A DNA stretch of 64,000 nucleotides from Caballeronia sp. SEWSISQ10-4 2 (GCF_030464885.1 NZ_JALPRJ010000009.1:62001-126000); one strand, 5' to 3'. Shown: positions 45,759 to 56,591, numbered from the stretch's first letter. The notes: generated by a model from the letters alone, not told the origin. Program-made: numbers and translations.

Positions 45759-47021
45759 ATGACCACTGAACCGAACGACTCTCCGGCTCCGGCTTCGGCT
45801 GCGAAAACCTTGCCCCTCACCGACGAAGTGCAGGCCGCGCTTGCTATCGCGAAACGGGGCTGTGACGAGTTGCTGATCGAAGCCGAGTTCGCGCAAAAGC
45901 TCGCTCGCAGCGCCGTGAGCGGCAAGCCGCTGCGCATCAAGCTTGGCCTCGATCCGACCGCGCCTGACATCCATATTGGCCATACGGTCGTCCTGAACAA
46001 GATGCGTCAGTTGCAGGATCTCGGCCACACGGTGATCTTCCTGATCGGCGACTTTACTTCCCTGATTGGCGATCCGTCAGGGCGTAACGCCACGCGCCCG
46101 CCGCTTACGCGCGAGCAGATCGAGTCGAACGCGAAGACCTATTTCGAACAGGCTGCGCTCGTGCTGGATCGTGAGAAGACCGAGATTCGTTACAACAGCG
46201 AATGGTCGATGCCGCTTGGCGCCGACGGCATGATCAAGCTCGCGTCGCGCTATACGGTTGCGCGAATTCTTGAACGCGAGGATTTCACGAAGCGCTATCA
46301 GGGTGGCGTGCCAATTTCGATCCATGAGTTGCTGTACCCGCTCATGCAGGGTTACGACTCGGTGGCGCTGAACGCCGATCTCGAACTCGGTGGCACTGAC
46401 CAGAAGTTCAATTTGCTCGTGGGCCGCGAGTTGCAAAAGCAATATGGCCAAGAGCAGCAATGTATCTTGACCATGCCGTTGCTGGAAGGGCTCGACGGCG
46501 TCGAAAAGATGTCGAAGTCGAAGCACAACTACATCGGCATCAGTGAGAAGCCCACGGACATGTTCGGCAAGCTGATGAGCATCTCCGACACGCTCATGTG
46601 GCGCTATTTCGAGCTGTTGTCTTTTAGAAGTATCGAAGAGATTGCGCGGTTCAAGAGCGAAGCCGAAGGCGGGCGCAACCCGCGCGATTTCAAGGTGCTG
46701 CTGGGGCAGGAAATCGTCTCGCGTTTCCATTCGCCGGTTGACGCCGAACGGGCGTTGGAAGACTTCAATCATCGTGCGAAGGGCGGTGTGCCGGACGAGA
46801 TTCCATCCGTGACGCTTAGCGGCGCACCGCTCGCTATCGGGCAACTGCTGAAGCAAGCCGGGCTGGTGCCTTCGACTAGCGAGGCGCTGCGCAATATCGA
46901 GCAAGGTGGCGTGAAGATCGATGGCACGACGGTGTCCGACAAGGGCTTGAAGATCGAGGCGGGCGAGTTTGTCGTGCAGGTCGGCAAACGCCGCTTCGCG
47001 CGCGTCACGCTGGCGGCGTAA
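45759..47021 (+). CDS. tyrS: Tyrosine--tRNA ligase
   Basis: 420 residues. The class I signatures are HIGH (residues 72-75) and KMSKS (250-254). A C-terminal S4 RNA-binding domain (about 355-415; [21 protein letters not shown]) completes the enzyme. The sequence is of the TyrZ/long type frequent in Burkholderia. The first ~35 residues are an acidic/Ala-rich lead. dtd begins 4 bp after the stop with GTG, so tyrS and the D-aminoacyl-tRNA proofreading gene are coupled, which is functionally sensible because Dtd clears D-Tyr-tRNA. Confidence 0.96.
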   Translation: MTTEPNDSPAPASAAKTLPLTDEVQAALAIAKRGCDELLIEAEFAQKLARSAVSGKPLRIKLGLDPTAPDIHIGHTVVLNKMRQLQDLGHTVIFLIGDFTSLIGDPSGRNATRPPLTREQIESNAKTYFEQAALVLDREKTEIRYNSEWSMPLGADGMIKLASRYTVARILEREDFTKRYQGGVPISIHELLYPLMQGYDSVALNADLELGGTDQKFNLLVGRELQKQYGQEQQCILTMPLLEGLDGVEKMSKSKHNYIGISEKPTDMFGKLMSISDTLMWRYFELLSFRSIEEIARFKSEAEGGRNPRDFKVLLGQEIVSRFHSPVDAERALEDFNHRAKGGVPDEIPSVTLSGAPLAIGQLLKQAGLVPSTSEALRNIEQGGVKIDGTTVSDKGLKIEAGEFVVQVGKRRFARVTLAA

Positions 47022-47025
47022 GCGC

Positions 47026-47484
47026 GTGATCGCACTCATTCAGCGCGTTTTGCGGGCCGACGTGCGCGTGGGCAACCGCGTGACAGGTGCGATCGATGCG
47101 GGCCTGCTGGCGCTTGTGTGCGCGGAGCGTGGCGACACGCCGGCGATCGCTGACAAGTTGCTGGCAAAGATGCTGGCGTATCGCGTCTTCAGCGACGCCG
47201 CTGGCAAGATGAATCTGCCGGTGAGGGATATTGACGGTATGGGGCGTGCCGGCGGCGTGTTGCTGGTGTCGCAATTCACGCTCGCTGCGGATACCTCAAG
47301 CGGCCTGCGTCCAAGCTTCACGCCCGCAGCGCCGCCTGAGGAAGGCCGCAGGCTCTTCGAATACTTCGTTGCGCAGGCGCGCTCTACGCATCCGATAGTC
47401 GAGACGGGCCAGTTCGGCGCGGACATGCAAGTGTCGCTGGTCAATGACGGACCGGTCACTTTCTGGTTGCAAGTACGTCCCTGA
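47026..47484 (+). CDS. dtd: D-aminoacyl-tRNA deacylase
   Basis: 152 residues from GTG 47026, whose N-terminus [16 protein letters not shown] is the standard Dtd opening. The active-site segments [12 protein letters not shown] and the C-terminal [11 protein letters not shown] are present. The enzyme hydrolyses D-amino acids from tRNA. It starts 4 bp after tyrS, so both are co-expressed. A longer in-frame start overlapping tyrS is rejected. Confidence 0.94.
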   Translation: MIALIQRVLRADVRVGNRVTGAIDAGLLALVCAERGDTPAIADKLLAKMLAYRVFSDAAGKMNLPVRDIDGMGRAGGVLLVSQFTLAADTSSGLRPSFTPAAPPEEGRRLFEYFVAQARSTHPIVETGQFGADMQVSLVNDGPVTFWLQVRP

Positions 47485-47531
47485 TGTTTTGTCACTGCGC
47501 CGGCTGACCAGGCGCGTTCTCTGGAATCCCC

Positions 47532-48194
47532 ATGACTACGCAAGTCCTCTTCATCAGGCACGGCGAAACTGACTGGAATCGCATCAAGCGTATTCAGGGG
47601 CATATTGATATTCCGCTGGCCACAACCGGCATCGCGCAGGCAGGACAGCTTGCCCAGCGTCTTTTGCGAGAGTCGAAGGACGGCGCACGGCTAGACGCGG
47701 TGTATTGCAGCGATCTGCTGCGCGCCCAGCAAACGGCAAAACCGTTTGCGGACGCACTCGGTTTGTCGCTGAACCTGAATGAAGGTCTGCGCGAACGTTG
47801 GTACGGTGACTTTCAAGGTCACGACAGTGAAGAAATCCGCGCGAAGTATCCCGCTGAATATGCTGTCTGGCAGAGCCACGATCCGGATTTCGCTCCACCC
47901 GGCGGTGAGTCGCAAAGAGCATTCTCACAACGCGTGTTACGCACTGTCGAGCCGATCGTGGCTGCGCATCCGGATGGACGTATCGCGTGTGTCGCGCATG
48001 GCGGCGTGCTGGATTGCATCTATCGGTTCGTGCGTGAAATTCCGCTCGACGCGCCGCGCGACTGGCCGCTGCTGAATTCGAGCATCAACGTGGTGGACTT
48101 CGAGAATGGTCAGGCGAAGGTCGTGTCGTGGGGCGACGTCGTGCATCTTTCGTCACCCAGTAGCGACGACGACCTCAAGGAGGTGCCGCGCTAG
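47532..48194 (+). CDS. Histidine phosphatase family protein (phosphoglycerate mutase-like)
   Basis: 220 residues. The RHG phosphohistidine motif is in FIRHGETDWN near the N-terminus, with the second histidine in IACVAHGGVLDCIYR. Such GpmB-like or CobC-like phosphatases act on varied phosphorylated metabolites; the substrate cannot be read. It follows dtd by 47 bp. Its stop is 49 bp from the 3' end of the convergent ruvB. Confidence 0.9.
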   Translation: MTTQVLFIRHGETDWNRIKRIQGHIDIPLATTGIAQAGQLAQRLLRESKDGARLDAVYCSDLLRAQQTAKPFADALGLSLNLNEGLRERWYGDFQGHDSEEIRAKYPAEYAVWQSHDPDFAPPGGESQRAFSQRVLRTVEPIVAAHPDGRIACVAHGGVLDCIYRFVREIPLDAPRDWPLLNSSINVVDFENGQAKVVSWGDVVHLSSPSSDDDLKEVPR

Positions 48195-48243
48195 CTTGAT
48201 CGGACATCGGCTTGAATCGGCTTGAGCTCAGCGCCATTGCGGC

Positions 48244-49308
48244 TTACGTATCCTGATTTGCGTCCCACAGATCGCGAACGGGACCCGCGTCCGGGGCGGC
48301 GAGACCGAAGTGGCGATACGTCAACAACGTGGCGACGCGTCCGCGTGGCGTGCGCTGCAAGTACCCCTGCTGGATCAAATAGGGCTCGAGTACGTCTTCA
48401 ATGGTGTCGCGCTCTTCACCGATTGCCGCAGCCAGATTGTCGACCCCGACCGGACCGCCATCGAACTTATGCAGGATGGCTTCCAGCAGTTTCCGGTCCA
48501 TCAGGTCGAAGCCGACCGCATCGACGTCGAGCATTTTCAACGCGGCATCGGCGACGTCAGCCGTGATGTTGCCGTCCGCTCGGACCTCGGCATAATCGCG
48601 CACGCGGCGAAGCAGCCGGTTCGCAATCCGCGGAGTGCCACGCGCCCGCTTTGCAATCTCCAGCGCTCCTTCCGGCACAATATCCGCCTTGAGCAACGAC
48701 GCTGAGCGCGTAACGATCCGCGCCAGTTCGCTCGCGGTGTAGAACTCCAGCCGCGACACAATGCCGAAGCGATCGCGCAACGGATTGGTCAGCATGCCAG
48801 CACGCGTGGTCGCGCCAACCAGCGTGAACGGCTGCAAATCCAGCTTCACGCTACGCGCCGCCGGACCTTCGCCAATCATGATGTCGATCTGATAATCCTC
48901 GAGCGCCGGATACAGGATCTCCTCGACGACCGGTGACAGCCGGTGGATTTCGTCGATGAAAAGCACGTCGTTCTTTTCGAGGTTGGTCAGCAGCGCGGCG
49001 AGATCGCCGGCGCGTTCCAGTACCGGCCCCGACGTTTGCCGCAGATTAACGCCCATTTCCCGCGCGATGATGTGCGCGAGCGTGGTCTTGCCCAGACCCG
49101 GCGGTCCGAATAACAGAACGTGATCGAGCGCTTCAGAGCGCCGCCGTGCGGCCTCGATAAAGATCTGCAACTGATCCCGGATCTTCTCCTGCCCGACGTA
49201 TTCCTCGAGCTGACGCGGCCGCAGCGCGCGCTCGAACACTTCCTCGTTCGGCGAGACCGGAGTAGCCGAAATGATGCGTTCGGCGGCGAGTTTGTCGGTT
49301 TCTATCAT
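48244..49308 (-). CDS. ruvB: RuvB, Holliday junction branch-migration ATPase
   Basis: 354 residues. Walker A GPPGLGKT is at 68-75, Walker B reads [10 protein letters not shown] (about 114-123), and the sensor segment is [19 protein letters not shown]. The C-terminal winged helix ([37 protein letters not shown]) binds DNA. It forms hexameric motors with RuvA on Holliday junctions. It lies 128 bp downstream of ruvA on the same strand, so it may be transcribed with ruvC-ruvA or from a minor promoter. Confidence 0.97.
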   Translation of the reverse strand: MIETDKLAAERIISATPVSPNEEVFERALRPRQLEEYVGQEKIRDQLQIFIEAARRRSEALDHVLLFGPPGLGKTTLAHIIAREMGVNLRQTSGPVLERAGDLAALLTNLEKNDVLFIDEIHRLSPVVEEILYPALEDYQIDIMIGEGPAARSVKLDLQPFTLVGATTRAGMLTNPLRDRFGIVSRLEFYTASELARIVTRSASLLKADIVPEGALEIAKRARGTPRIANRLLRRVRDYAEVRADGNITADVADAALKMLDVDAVGFDLMDRKLLEAILHKFDGGPVGVDNLAAAIGEERDTIEDVLEPYLIQQGYLQRTPRGRVATLLTYRHFGLAAPDAGPVRDLWDANQDT

Positions 49309-49436
49309 GCGTCGATTGTACCGCGTCGCTAAAACGCCGAAAGCTGGCCGATCGGCCGACTGTTGGCCGGATCAGCCGCGTGGGAGACTGAATCCGTACC
49401 AGGTTTGCGTTCGGATTGAGTCTCGCTCGCCAATCA

Positions 49437-50027
49437 TCAGCGCGTGGGTTGAAACGACAGCGCCTTCAGGGCCAGTTTGATGCCCTCGGAGACGCCCGTG
49501 CCGGCCGGAACATTCTTGACCGCCATAAGCGCTTCTTTATCGGAGTAACCCAATGCCAGCAATGCATTCAGGATATCGCTCGCGTGATCCGGACCGGCCA
49601 CCGTGCCCGCCGCCGTGCCCAGGTCCGCACCAAGCTTGCCCTTCAGTTCGAGCAAGAGGCGTTCGGCTGTTTTCTTGCCAATGCCAGGTGTACGCGTCAG
49701 GCGCGCGGCGTCTTGCATTGTCACTGCTTGCGCCAGTTCCTGAACGCTCATGCCGGAGAGCACTGCCAGCGCCATGCGCGCACCGATCCCGCTGATCTTG
49801 AGCAGTTCGCGGAAGGTCGTGCGTTCCTGCTGCGTGCCGAAGCCGTACAACAAATGCGCGTCTTCACGAACGATCAACTGAGTCAGCAGCACGACCTTTT
49901 CGCCGCTGTTCGGCAGGTTGTAGAAGGTGCTCATCGGCACGGCGATTTCATAACCGACGCCCCCGCAATCAACCAGCAAATACGGCGGGTTTTTTTCCAG
50001 TAAAACGCCTGCGATACGACCAATCAT
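49437..50027 (-). CDS. ruvA: RuvA, Holliday junction-binding protein
   Basis: 196 residues. [28 protein letters not shown] opens the OB-fold domain, [18 protein letters not shown] and [23 protein letters not shown] are the two helix-hairpin-helix motifs, and [17 protein letters not shown] begins the C-terminal RuvB-binding domain. The tetramer grips the four-way junction. It follows ruvC by 21 bp. Confidence 0.97.
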   Translation of the reverse strand: MIGRIAGVLLEKNPPYLLVDCGGVGYEIAVPMSTFYNLPNSGEKVVLLTQLIVREDAHLLYGFGTQQERTTFRELLKISGIGARMALAVLSGMSVQELAQAVTMQDAARLTRTPGIGKKTAERLLLELKGKLGADLGTAAGTVAGPDHASDILNALLALGYSDKEALMAVKNVPAGTGVSEGIKLALKALSFQPTR

Positions 50028-50048
50028 GGTGAGGGACTTGTAATGGAG

Positions 50049-50591
50049 TTAGCCGACAAGACGGCCGCGCCGTACGCGCAGGCCCTTTTTAGCCAGCGAG
50101 GGCGCAATGCCGCCGAGTGCCGTCATCGCGCCACCGGCATGCGCGTGACAGATGGCCATGCCGAGCGCATCGGCGGCATCGGTGCCGGGCACGCCGGTGA
50201 GCGCAAGCAAGCGCACTACCATCTGCTGCATTTGTTCTTTCGTTGCGCGGCCATAGCCCACCACGGCTTGCTTCAACTGCAACGCGGTGTATTCGGCCAC
50301 TGGCACGCCGTTCGCAACCAGGCCGCAAATGGCCGCGCCGCGGGCCTGGCCGAGCAGCAGTGTCGATTGCGGGTTGACGTTCACGAACACCTTCTCGATC
50401 GCGGACTGATCGGGTGCATGCTGCCGGACGAGCGTCGAAATACCTTCGAAGATCGTATTGAGACGCGACGGCAAATCGGCGTCGGCGGTTTTGATGACGC
50501 CGCTGGTCACATAGGTCAGCGTTTGGCCGGTCTTATCGATGACGCCAAAACCGGTCACGCGCAGGCCCGGGTCAATACCGAGAATTCTCAT
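50049..50591 (-). CDS. ruvC: RuvC, Holliday junction endonuclease
   Basis: 180 residues. The RNase H-like fold begins [19 protein letters not shown], where the Asp is the first catalytic residue; [11 protein letters not shown] has the Glu, and [14 protein letters not shown] carries the two late Asp residues. It resolves Holliday junctions. The C-terminal end is basic ([11 protein letters not shown]). It is first of the ruvC-ruvA(-ruvB) order on the minus strand, starting just beyond the purH terminator. Confidence 0.97.
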   Translation of the reverse strand: MRILGIDPGLRVTGFGVIDKTGQTLTYVTSGVIKTADADLPSRLNTIFEGISTLVRQHAPDQSAIEKVFVNVNPQSTLLLGQARGAAICGLVANGVPVAEYTALQLKQAVVGYGRATKEQMQQMVVRLLALTGVPGTDAADALGMAICHAHAGGAMTALGGIAPSLAKKGLRVRRGRLVG

Positions 50592-50646
50592 GGAGTGCCG
50601 TTGGAACGTAGTGCTTGCGATACTAACAGCGCGGCGCAGAAAGTAA

Positions 50647-50679
50647 AAAGCCCGGTATGCCTGCCGGCCACCGGGCTTT
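50647..50679 (-). terminator. Intrinsic terminator after purH
   Basis: On the minus strand AAAGCCCGGT pairs with ACCGGGCTTT, followed by TTACTTT. It separates purH from ruvC. Confidence 0.85.
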
Positions 50680-50696
50680 CCGAAGCTGAAGCGTGC

Positions 50697-52262
50697 TCAG
50701 TGACGGAAGTGACGCGTTCCGGTGAGCACCATCGCGATGTTGTGCTCGTCGGCAGCGGCGATTACTTCGTCATCGCGCATGGAGCCGCCTGGCTGAATCG
50801 CGCAGGTCGCACCCGCATTTACGACGACGTCGAGGCCATCGCGGAACGGGAAAAACGCGTCCGATGCCACAGCCGATCCCGCCAGGGACAACCCCGCGTT
50901 CTGCGCCTTGATGCTGGCAATGCGCGCCGAATCCACGCGGCTCATTTGCCCGGCGCCCACGCCGAGCGTCATACCGCCACCGCAGAACACGATAGCGTTC
51001 GACTTCACGTACTTGGCGACGCGCCACGCGAACAACAGATCGTCCATTTCCTTCGGTGTCGGATGACGCTTAGTGACCACGCGCAACTCGTGCGGCTGCA
51101 CGTTCTTCGAATCCAGCGATTGGACGAGCAAGCCGCCGCCCACGCGCTTCAGATCGAACGCGTTGTGACCATCGCCGAGATCGATCTGCAACAGACGCAC
51201 GTTCTGCTTCGCCGCGAAAATCTGCTTTGCGGCTTCGCTGAACGAGGGCGCCATCAGCACTTCCACGAACTGCTTCGCAACAGCCTGCGCCGCCGCTTCA
51301 TCCACTTCGCGATTGAACGCGATGATGCCGCCGAACGCCGATGTCGGATCGGTCTGGAACGCCTTCGAATACGCTTCGTGCGCGTTCGCGCCGATCGCCA
51401 CGCCGCACGGATTCGCGTGCTTGATGATCACGCAGGCCGGCACGTCGAAGGTCTTCACGCATTCCCACGCGGCGTCGGAATCCGCGATGTTGTTGTACGA
51501 GAGCTCCTTGCCCTGCAACTGCTCGTAGTTCGCCAGCGCGCCCGCCGGCGTCGTGAGATCACGATAAAACGCTGCGCTTTGATGCGGGTTCTCGCCGTAA
51601 CGCAGATCCTGCACCTTGGTGAACGCGAGGTTGAACGTCGACGGGTAGGTGTTGCGGCTTTTGTGCTGCAACTCGTCGGTCAGGCTCGTCAGGTAGTTCG
51701 TGATCGCGCCGTCGTATTGCGCGGTGTGCGCGAAGACTTTGGTCGCGAGCTTGAAGTTCGTCGCGTAGCTGACGGTGTTTTTAGCCGAACGCATTTCGTC
51801 GAGGACCGTCGCGTAATCCGAAGGATCGACAATCACGGTCACATCGCGATGATTCTTCGCGGCCGAGCGCAGCATGGTCGGGCCGCCGATATCGATGTTT
51901 TCAATCGCATCTTCCAGCGAGCATTCTTCCTTCGATACCGTCTGCACGAACGGATACAGGTTCACCACCAGCAAGTCGATGGTCGGAATGCTGTGTTGCT
52001 CGAGCGCGGCCATGTGTTCTGGCAAGTCGCGACGCGCCAGGATGCCGCCGTGAACCTTCGGATGCAGCGTTTTTACGCGGCCGTCGAGCATCTCCGGGAA
52101 ACCGGTGTAGTCGGCGACTTCGGTGACGGGCAGGCCGGCATCGGCGAGCAGTTTTGCGGTGCCGCCGGTCGACAGCAGGCTGACGCCTAGCTCCGACAGC
52201 GATTTCGCAAATTCGACGATGCCAGACTTGTCGGAAACGGAAAGGAGCGCTTGCTTGATCAT
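50697..52262 (-). CDS. purH: Bifunctional AICAR transformylase / IMP cyclohydrolase
   Basis: 521 residues. The N-terminal MGS-like IMP cyclohydrolase domain ([33 protein letters not shown]; about 1-195) is joined to the AICAR formyltransferase domain ([27 protein letters not shown], about 200-521). It catalyses the last two steps of IMP synthesis. It lies 94 bp downstream of fis and is part of a dusB-fis-purH order on the minus strand, well known in this group. A strong terminator follows. Confidence 0.97.
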   Translation of the reverse strand: MIKQALLSVSDKSGIVEFAKSLSELGVSLLSTGGTAKLLADAGLPVTEVADYTGFPEMLDGRVKTLHPKVHGGILARRDLPEHMAALEQHSIPTIDLLVVNLYPFVQTVSKEECSLEDAIENIDIGGPTMLRSAAKNHRDVTVIVDPSDYATVLDEMRSAKNTVSYATNFKLATKVFAHTAQYDGAITNYLTSLTDELQHKSRNTYPSTFNLAFTKVQDLRYGENPHQSAAFYRDLTTPAGALANYEQLQGKELSYNNIADSDAAWECVKTFDVPACVIIKHANPCGVAIGANAHEAYSKAFQTDPTSAFGGIIAFNREVDEAAAQAVAKQFVEVLMAPSFSEAAKQIFAAKQNVRLLQIDLGDGHNAFDLKRVGGGLLVQSLDSKNVQPHELRVVTKRHPTPKEMDDLLFAWRVAKYVKSNAIVFCGGGMTLGVGAGQMSRVDSARIASIKAQNAGLSLAGSAVASDAFFPFRDGLDVVVNAGATCAIQPGGSMRDDEVIAAADEHNIAMVLTGTRHFRH

Positions 52263-52356
52263 GATGGGAACGGCGGAAGCCGGTAGGGGAGTCGAGGGAA
52301 TCAGGAAATTCGAGTCGACCGCCGTACGCCGCGACGGTCCGGGTAAAACAGATACG

Positions 52357-52590
52357 TCAAATCAGGCCGTGCTGTTGCAGCTTCTTGCGCAGCGTGTTGC
52401 GGTTGATACCGAGAAACTCCGCCGCGAGCGACTGGTTGCCCTCGGCTTGCTTCAGCACGACTTCCAGCATCGGTTTTTCGACGCACGAAATCACCATCTC
52501 GTAGACGTCGTGCGGCTTCGAGCCGTCCAGATCCTGGAAATAATTGTCCAGGCTCTGGCGGACGCATTGTTCTATGTGATGTCTACTCAT
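52357..52590 (-). CDS. fis: Fis family nucleoid-associated regulator
   Basis: 77 residues from ATG 52590, the size of short betaproteobacterial Fis. The C-terminal helix-turn-helix is [29 protein letters not shown], almost identical to the canonical Fis DNA-binding end. Its ATG overlaps the dusB TGA by 3 bases (ATGA), so translation is coupled. In E. coli dusB-fis is also an operon. A longer start in the dusB overlap is rejected because MSRHHIEQ is the conserved N-terminus. Confidence 0.95.
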   Translation of the reverse strand: MSRHHIEQCVRQSLDNYFQDLDGSKPHDVYEMVISCVEKPMLEVVLKQAEGNQSLAAEFLGINRNTLRKKLQQHGLI

Positions 52591-53699
52591 GCGGCTAGTC
52601 GGTCTGTGTGGTTCTGCCCGTCGCACGATTCTTCTGCTTCGTCGTTGCCGCCGCAATCGGCGTTCGCGCCGAGTTCTTCGACATAGACGAGACGGTCGGA
52701 CAACGCCTTTTGGGCGTCGAAGAATTCGTTCACGGCAAGCAATTGTTCTCGTGTGGAATCCAGCGTGTTCATCCGATGTCTGAACGTGTTGGCGCCGGAA
52801 AGGCCGCGAGTGTACCAGCCGATGTGTTTGCGCGCTGTACGAACGCCCGTGAATTCGCCATAGAAATCATAGTGATCTTCGAGATGCTCATTCATCAGTA
52901 ACTGGATCTCGTCGATACGCGGCGCCGGCAAATGTTTGCCCGTTGCCAGAAAGTGTTCGATCTCGCGAAAGAGCCACGGACGGCCCTGTGCGGCGCGGCC
53001 GATCATGATTGCATCCGCGCCGGTGATGGTCAGCACGTGACGCGCTTTTTCAGGCGTGGCGATGTCGCCGTTCGCTACCACTGGAATGCGCACGGAAGCT
53101 TTGACGGCCGCGATGGTCTCGTATTCCGCGTCGCCTTTGTACAGATCAGCGCGCGTGCGGCCATGTACGGTCAGCATCGAAATGCCTGCGTCCTGCGCGA
53201 TGTGCGCAATGTTCAGCGCGTTTTTGTTCTCGCGATTCCAGCCCGTGCGGATTTTCAGCGTGACGGGCACGGCATCAGGACCGACGCCGACCGCGTTCAC
53301 CACGGCCTGCACGATCTGCGCGACCAATGTTTCGTTTTGCAGCAATGCCGACCCAGCCGCCACATTGCAGACTTTTTTGGCTGGGCAGCCCATGTTGATG
53401 TCGATAATCTGCGCGCCGTTCGCGACATTGTGACGCGCGGCTTCGGCGAGCATTTTCGGATCGGCGCCGGCGATCTGAACCGAGACAGGCTCCACTTCGC
53501 CCGTGTGATTCGCGCGACGCAGCGTTTTCTCGCTTTTCCACAATTGCGCATTCGATGCAACCATTTCGGACACCGCGTAACCCGCGCCCATGCGCTTGCA
53601 CAACTGCCGGAACGGCCGGTCCGTCACACCCGCCATGGGGGCGACGAACAAGTTGTTACGCAAAATATGGGGGCCGATGGCCGGTGTGGAAATGGGCAT
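52587..53699 (-). CDS. dusB: tRNA-dihydrouridine synthase B
   Basis: 370 residues. FMN-dependent reductase of uridines in tRNA. N-terminal motif LFVAPMAGVTDRPFRQLCKRMGAGYAVSEMV and FMN/catalytic segments QIAGADPKMLAEAA, IDINMGCPAKKVCN (with the catalytic Cys region) and ANGDIATPEKAR are seen. The end is somewhat longer and acidic compared with E. coli DusB (GGNDEAEESCDGQN near the C-terminus), so the last ~30 residues may be variable. First gene of dusB-fis-purH; possible promoter elements lie in the 235-bp upstream gap. Confidence 0.95.
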   Translation of the reverse strand: MPISTPAIGPHILRNNLFVAPMAGVTDRPFRQLCKRMGAGYAVSEMVASNAQLWKSEKTLRRANHTGEVEPVSVQIAGADPKMLAEAARHNVANGAQIIDINMGCPAKKVCNVAAGSALLQNETLVAQIVQAVVNAVGVGPDAVPVTLKIRTGWNRENKNALNIAHIAQDAGISMLTVHGRTRADLYKGDAEYETIAAVKASVRIPVVANGDIATPEKARHVLTITGADAIMIGRAAQGRPWLFREIEHFLATGKHLPAPRIDEIQLLMNEHLEDHYDFYGEFTGVRTARKHIGWYTRGLSGANTFRHRMNTLDSTREQLLAVNEFFDAQKALSDRLVYVEELGANADCGGNDEAEESCDGQNHTDRLAA

Positions 53700-53934
53700 G
53701 AAACTCGCGGCGTCCCGGATCGGAGGGACGCAAAAGCGCTTAAGGAAACGCGTATTTTAACGCGAACACGCTGGGTCAATTAAGTCCAATCGACGGGCAA
53801 GTTGTTAAATCCTCTATGAAACTTGCGAACGTCATAGAGTAAAAGCACGACTTTGGGTAGATGAATGCCGTATCGGGTAAGGCATGTGATCAGTCACCGC
53901 AAGCTCGCAACTTACGCGCCCGACTCGCGAAGAA
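53700..53934. promoter_or_regulatory. Upstream region of dusB-fis-purH with an 8-bp dyad
   Basis: CTCTATGA (53812-53819) and TCATAGAG (53832-53839) are perfect inverted arms 12 bp apart. ATTTTA at 53754-53759 reads TAAAAT on the minus strand, a possible -10 for dusB. No partner -35 at the right distance is convincing. Confidence 0.4.
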
Positions 53935-55167
53935 TCAGCGTCGCTGCCCGAACATCATCTGCCGTGCCAGCACGGTCTTAACCGGCGGGACAAATTCCAG
54001 CGCGCTCAATGCCAGTCCGCGCAGCGCGGCGAGCGGTGGGAAGTCGATAGTGAAAAGACGCGCAAGGGTGTCGGTGGCGCCGATCGTCATGCGCCGGTCC
54101 AGCGCGCGTCGTTGAGCAAAAAGACTCAGGGCAACCGTTGTCGGGCCATTCGTCGATAACGCGTCGCAAAGCGCGTGGGCATCGCGGAGACCGAGATTGA
54201 GTCCTTGTCCGGCGACTGGATGCAGCGTTTGCGCCGCGTTGCCGATAGCGACCGTGCGCCTGTCGACGAGTGCATTCAGCGCGTTTAGTCCGAGCGGGAA
54301 CATGGCTCGTCCCGCAATTCGCGTGAAGCGGCCCAAGCGCTCGCCGAATGCCGCGCCGAGTTCGGCGAGGAACGCGTCATCGGGGAGTTGCGATCGGCGG
54401 GCCGCCTCTTCGGGATCGCAGCACCAGACCAGCGCGTAGTCCGCCTGACGCGCGCCGCCGCACGGCAGCAATGCGATCGGACCCTCGGGCGTGAAGCGTT
54501 CCCATGCGACGCCAGGTTGGGGCGACGACACGCTCACCGTTCCGACGATAGCCGTCTGGCCATAGTCGCGCGTGTTTTTGACGTCGGCTGAAAGAGCGGA
54601 AGAGGCGTCCGTTTCCTTATCCTTATACAACCCGCCTTCCGCGTTCACCAGAATGCGCGCGCGAATCGTGCGGTCGCCGGTTGCCGAATGGATCGGCAGC
54701 GTGACGCCGTCGTGATCGTGCAGGGGCGTCGACGCGGTGGTTTCCGTGAACCAATGCACGCCGGTTTTGCTCACGGCCTGCGCCAGCGTCGTAACAAGCG
54801 AGCCATAACGCACGACATAGCCGAGCGCGGGCAGACCGTGTTCATCGTGATCGATCAGCGTGCGGCCGAATTGACCGCGTTGAGAAACGTGAATGCGTTT
54901 GATCGGCGTGGCATCAGCGGGAAAACCGAGCGACGATTCGAGCATCGCGCGGCTGCCATGCGAAACGGCGATGGCACGTGGATCAGCTAATGCCGCGTCA
55001 GGTTCGCGCGCGTCGATCAACGCCACCGATAACCGCGATGTCGCGCTCCGTTTCACCAGCCAGCCGGCAAGCGCGAGCCCGACGGGTCCCGCGCCGACGA
55101 TTGCTATATCGAAGTGATAATCGGCAGGCGGTGCATGGCCGATAGTTTCCGCAGTTTCAATTTGCAT
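53935..55167 (-). CDS. ubiH: UbiH/UbiF/VisC-type FAD-dependent ubiquinone hydroxylase
   Basis: 410 residues. The FAD-binding start DIAIVGAGPVGLALAGWLVKRS (about 20-42) and the late GNAAQTLHPVAGQGLNLGLRDAHALCDAL (about 305-333) are diagnostic for the Coq6/UbiH aromatic hydroxylase family. It inserts a hydroxyl in ubiquinone biosynthesis. The position next to pepP mirrors the E. coli pepP-ubiH order and favours UbiH over UbiF or UbiI; the regiospecificity is inferred. Its start overlaps the pepP stop by 11 bp. Confidence 0.9.
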   Translation of the reverse strand: MQIETAETIGHAPPADYHFDIAIVGAGPVGLALAGWLVKRSATSRLSVALIDAREPDAALADPRAIAVSHGSRAMLESSLGFPADATPIKRIHVSQRGQFGRTLIDHDEHGLPALGYVVRYGSLVTTLAQAVSKTGVHWFTETTASTPLHDHDGVTLPIHSATGDRTIRARILVNAEGGLYKDKETDASSALSADVKNTRDYGQTAIVGTVSVSSPQPGVAWERFTPEGPIALLPCGGARQADYALVWCCDPEEAARRSQLPDDAFLAELGAAFGERLGRFTRIAGRAMFPLGLNALNALVDRRTVAIGNAAQTLHPVAGQGLNLGLRDAHALCDALSTNGPTTVALSLFAQRRALDRRMTIGATDTLARLFTIDFPPLAALRGLALSALEFVPPVKTVLARQMMFGQRR

Positions 55168-56560
55168 CTTGCGTTTGCGCGTCGCGCATCAAGGCTTCGA
55201 TTTCGTCGGCGTCGACGGGGACTTCGCGCGTCATCAACTCGCAGCCGTTTTCGGTGACGATGGCGTCGTCCTCGATCCGGATGCCGATGTCCGCATAACG
55301 TTCGGGCACGTCAACGGCCGCGCGAATGTACAGGCCCGGCTCGATGGTCAGCGTCATGCCCGCCTTCAACGTGCGCCATGCACGTGCGCCCTGGTCGTCG
55401 AGGTGTGCGTGGGCGTCGCGGTAATCACCGGCATCGTGCACGTCCATGCCGAGCCAATGTCCCGTCCGATGCATGTAGAAACGCTGATAAGCGCGCTCGG
55501 CGATGACATCGTCGACGGTGGCGAACGTGTTCTTATCGACAATGCCAGTGTCCAGCAAACCTTGCGCCAACACACGCACCGCAGCTTCGTGCGGCGCATC
55601 GAAACTGACGCCCGCGCGGGTCGCGTCGACGGCGGCGTATTGCGCGGCCAGCACGATGTCGTAGATTTCCCGTTGCGCCGATGTGAACCGCCCGCTCGCC
55701 GGAAACGTGCGCGTGATGTCGGACGCGTAGCCGTCGAGCTCGCACGCGGCGTCGATCAGGATCAGGTCGCCTTCGCACACGATCGCGTTGCCCGCCGGGT
55801 AATGCAGCGTGCAGGCATTTGCGCCGGCCGCGACGATCGTGCCGTACGCGGGCGATTGCGCGCCGCGTCGGCGGAACGTGTAGAGCAACTCGGCTTCGAG
55901 TTCGTATTCGTGCATGCCGGGGCGGCAGGTTTGCATCGCGCGCCGGTGTGCTTCGGCGGAAATCTTTCCGGCGCGCCGCATGATCGCGAGTTCGTGCGCG
56001 TCTTTGATCAGGCGCATTTCGTCGAGCAAAGGCAGCAGGTCGTTTGCTCTCAGTGGCGTTTTCACACCAATCCGGCTTTGCGCCCGAACCGCCGCGAGCC
56101 AGCCGCGCACTTGCGCGTCGAGTTCGGCGGAGCGGCCGAGCGCGTAATACAGCGCAGTTTTATCGGCGAGCAGGCGCGGCATTTCTGCGTCGAGCTGATC
56201 GATGGGGAACGCCGCCTCGAAACCCAGCGCGAGACGCGCGCCTTCGGGGCCGTACCGGAAACCGTCCCAGGTTTCCCGCTCGGCGTTTTTCTCGCGGCAG
56301 AACAGGATGGCGGCGGGTTCATCGGCTTCGGCGCTGGCGTCGAGCACCAAAGTCGCTTCGGGTTCGGTGAAGCCCGTCAGGTAATAGAAGTAGCTGTCGT
56401 GACGGAACGGATAGTCGGCGTCGCGATTGCGCATCACCTCGCGCGCAGTCGGCACGATGGCGATGCCGCCGCCCGATTCACGCAGCGCCGTGAGGACGCG
56501 GTCACGGCGGCTGCGATAGACGTCGATGGCTAAGGATTGGGCTTCAGTCGATGAGTTCAT
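55157..56560 (-). CDS. pepP: Xaa-Pro aminopeptidase P-like (PepP)
   Basis: 467 residues from ATG 56560. The N-terminal domain begins YRSRRDRVLTALRESGGGIAIVPTAREVMRNRDADYPFRHDSYFYYLTGF, typical of PepP. The metallopeptidase ligands are recognisable in DAACELDGYASDITRTFPASG (two Asp), MHRTGHWLGMDVHD (His) and TIEPGLYI with GIRIEDDAIVTENGCE (two Glu). It removes N-terminal residues before proline. Its last 11 bases overlap the ubiH start. A longer start is rejected because its extra 32 residues are Arg/Pro noise. Confidence 0.95.
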   Translation of the reverse strand: MNSSTEAQSLAIDVYRSRRDRVLTALRESGGGIAIVPTAREVMRNRDADYPFRHDSYFYYLTGFTEPEATLVLDASAEADEPAAILFCREKNAERETWDGFRYGPEGARLALGFEAAFPIDQLDAEMPRLLADKTALYYALGRSAELDAQVRGWLAAVRAQSRIGVKTPLRANDLLPLLDEMRLIKDAHELAIMRRAGKISAEAHRRAMQTCRPGMHEYELEAELLYTFRRRGAQSPAYGTIVAAGANACTLHYPAGNAIVCEGDLILIDAACELDGYASDITRTFPASGRFTSAQREIYDIVLAAQYAAVDATRAGVSFDAPHEAAVRVLAQGLLDTGIVDKNTFATVDDVIAERAYQRFYMHRTGHWLGMDVHDAGDYRDAHAHLDDQGARAWRTLKAGMTLTIEPGLYIRAAVDVPERYADIGIRIEDDAIVTENGCELMTREVPVDADEIEALMRDAQTQDAN

Positions 56561-56591
56561 GCAGCGATTGTAGCGCCGCGTTTGCGATGCT

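Noticed and set aside
50043..52190. A 715-codon open frame on the plus strand across ruvC, the gap and purH
   Set aside because: It is a shadow. Both ruvC and purH on the minus strand have full family motifs; GC-rich codon bias keeps the antisense frame free of stops.
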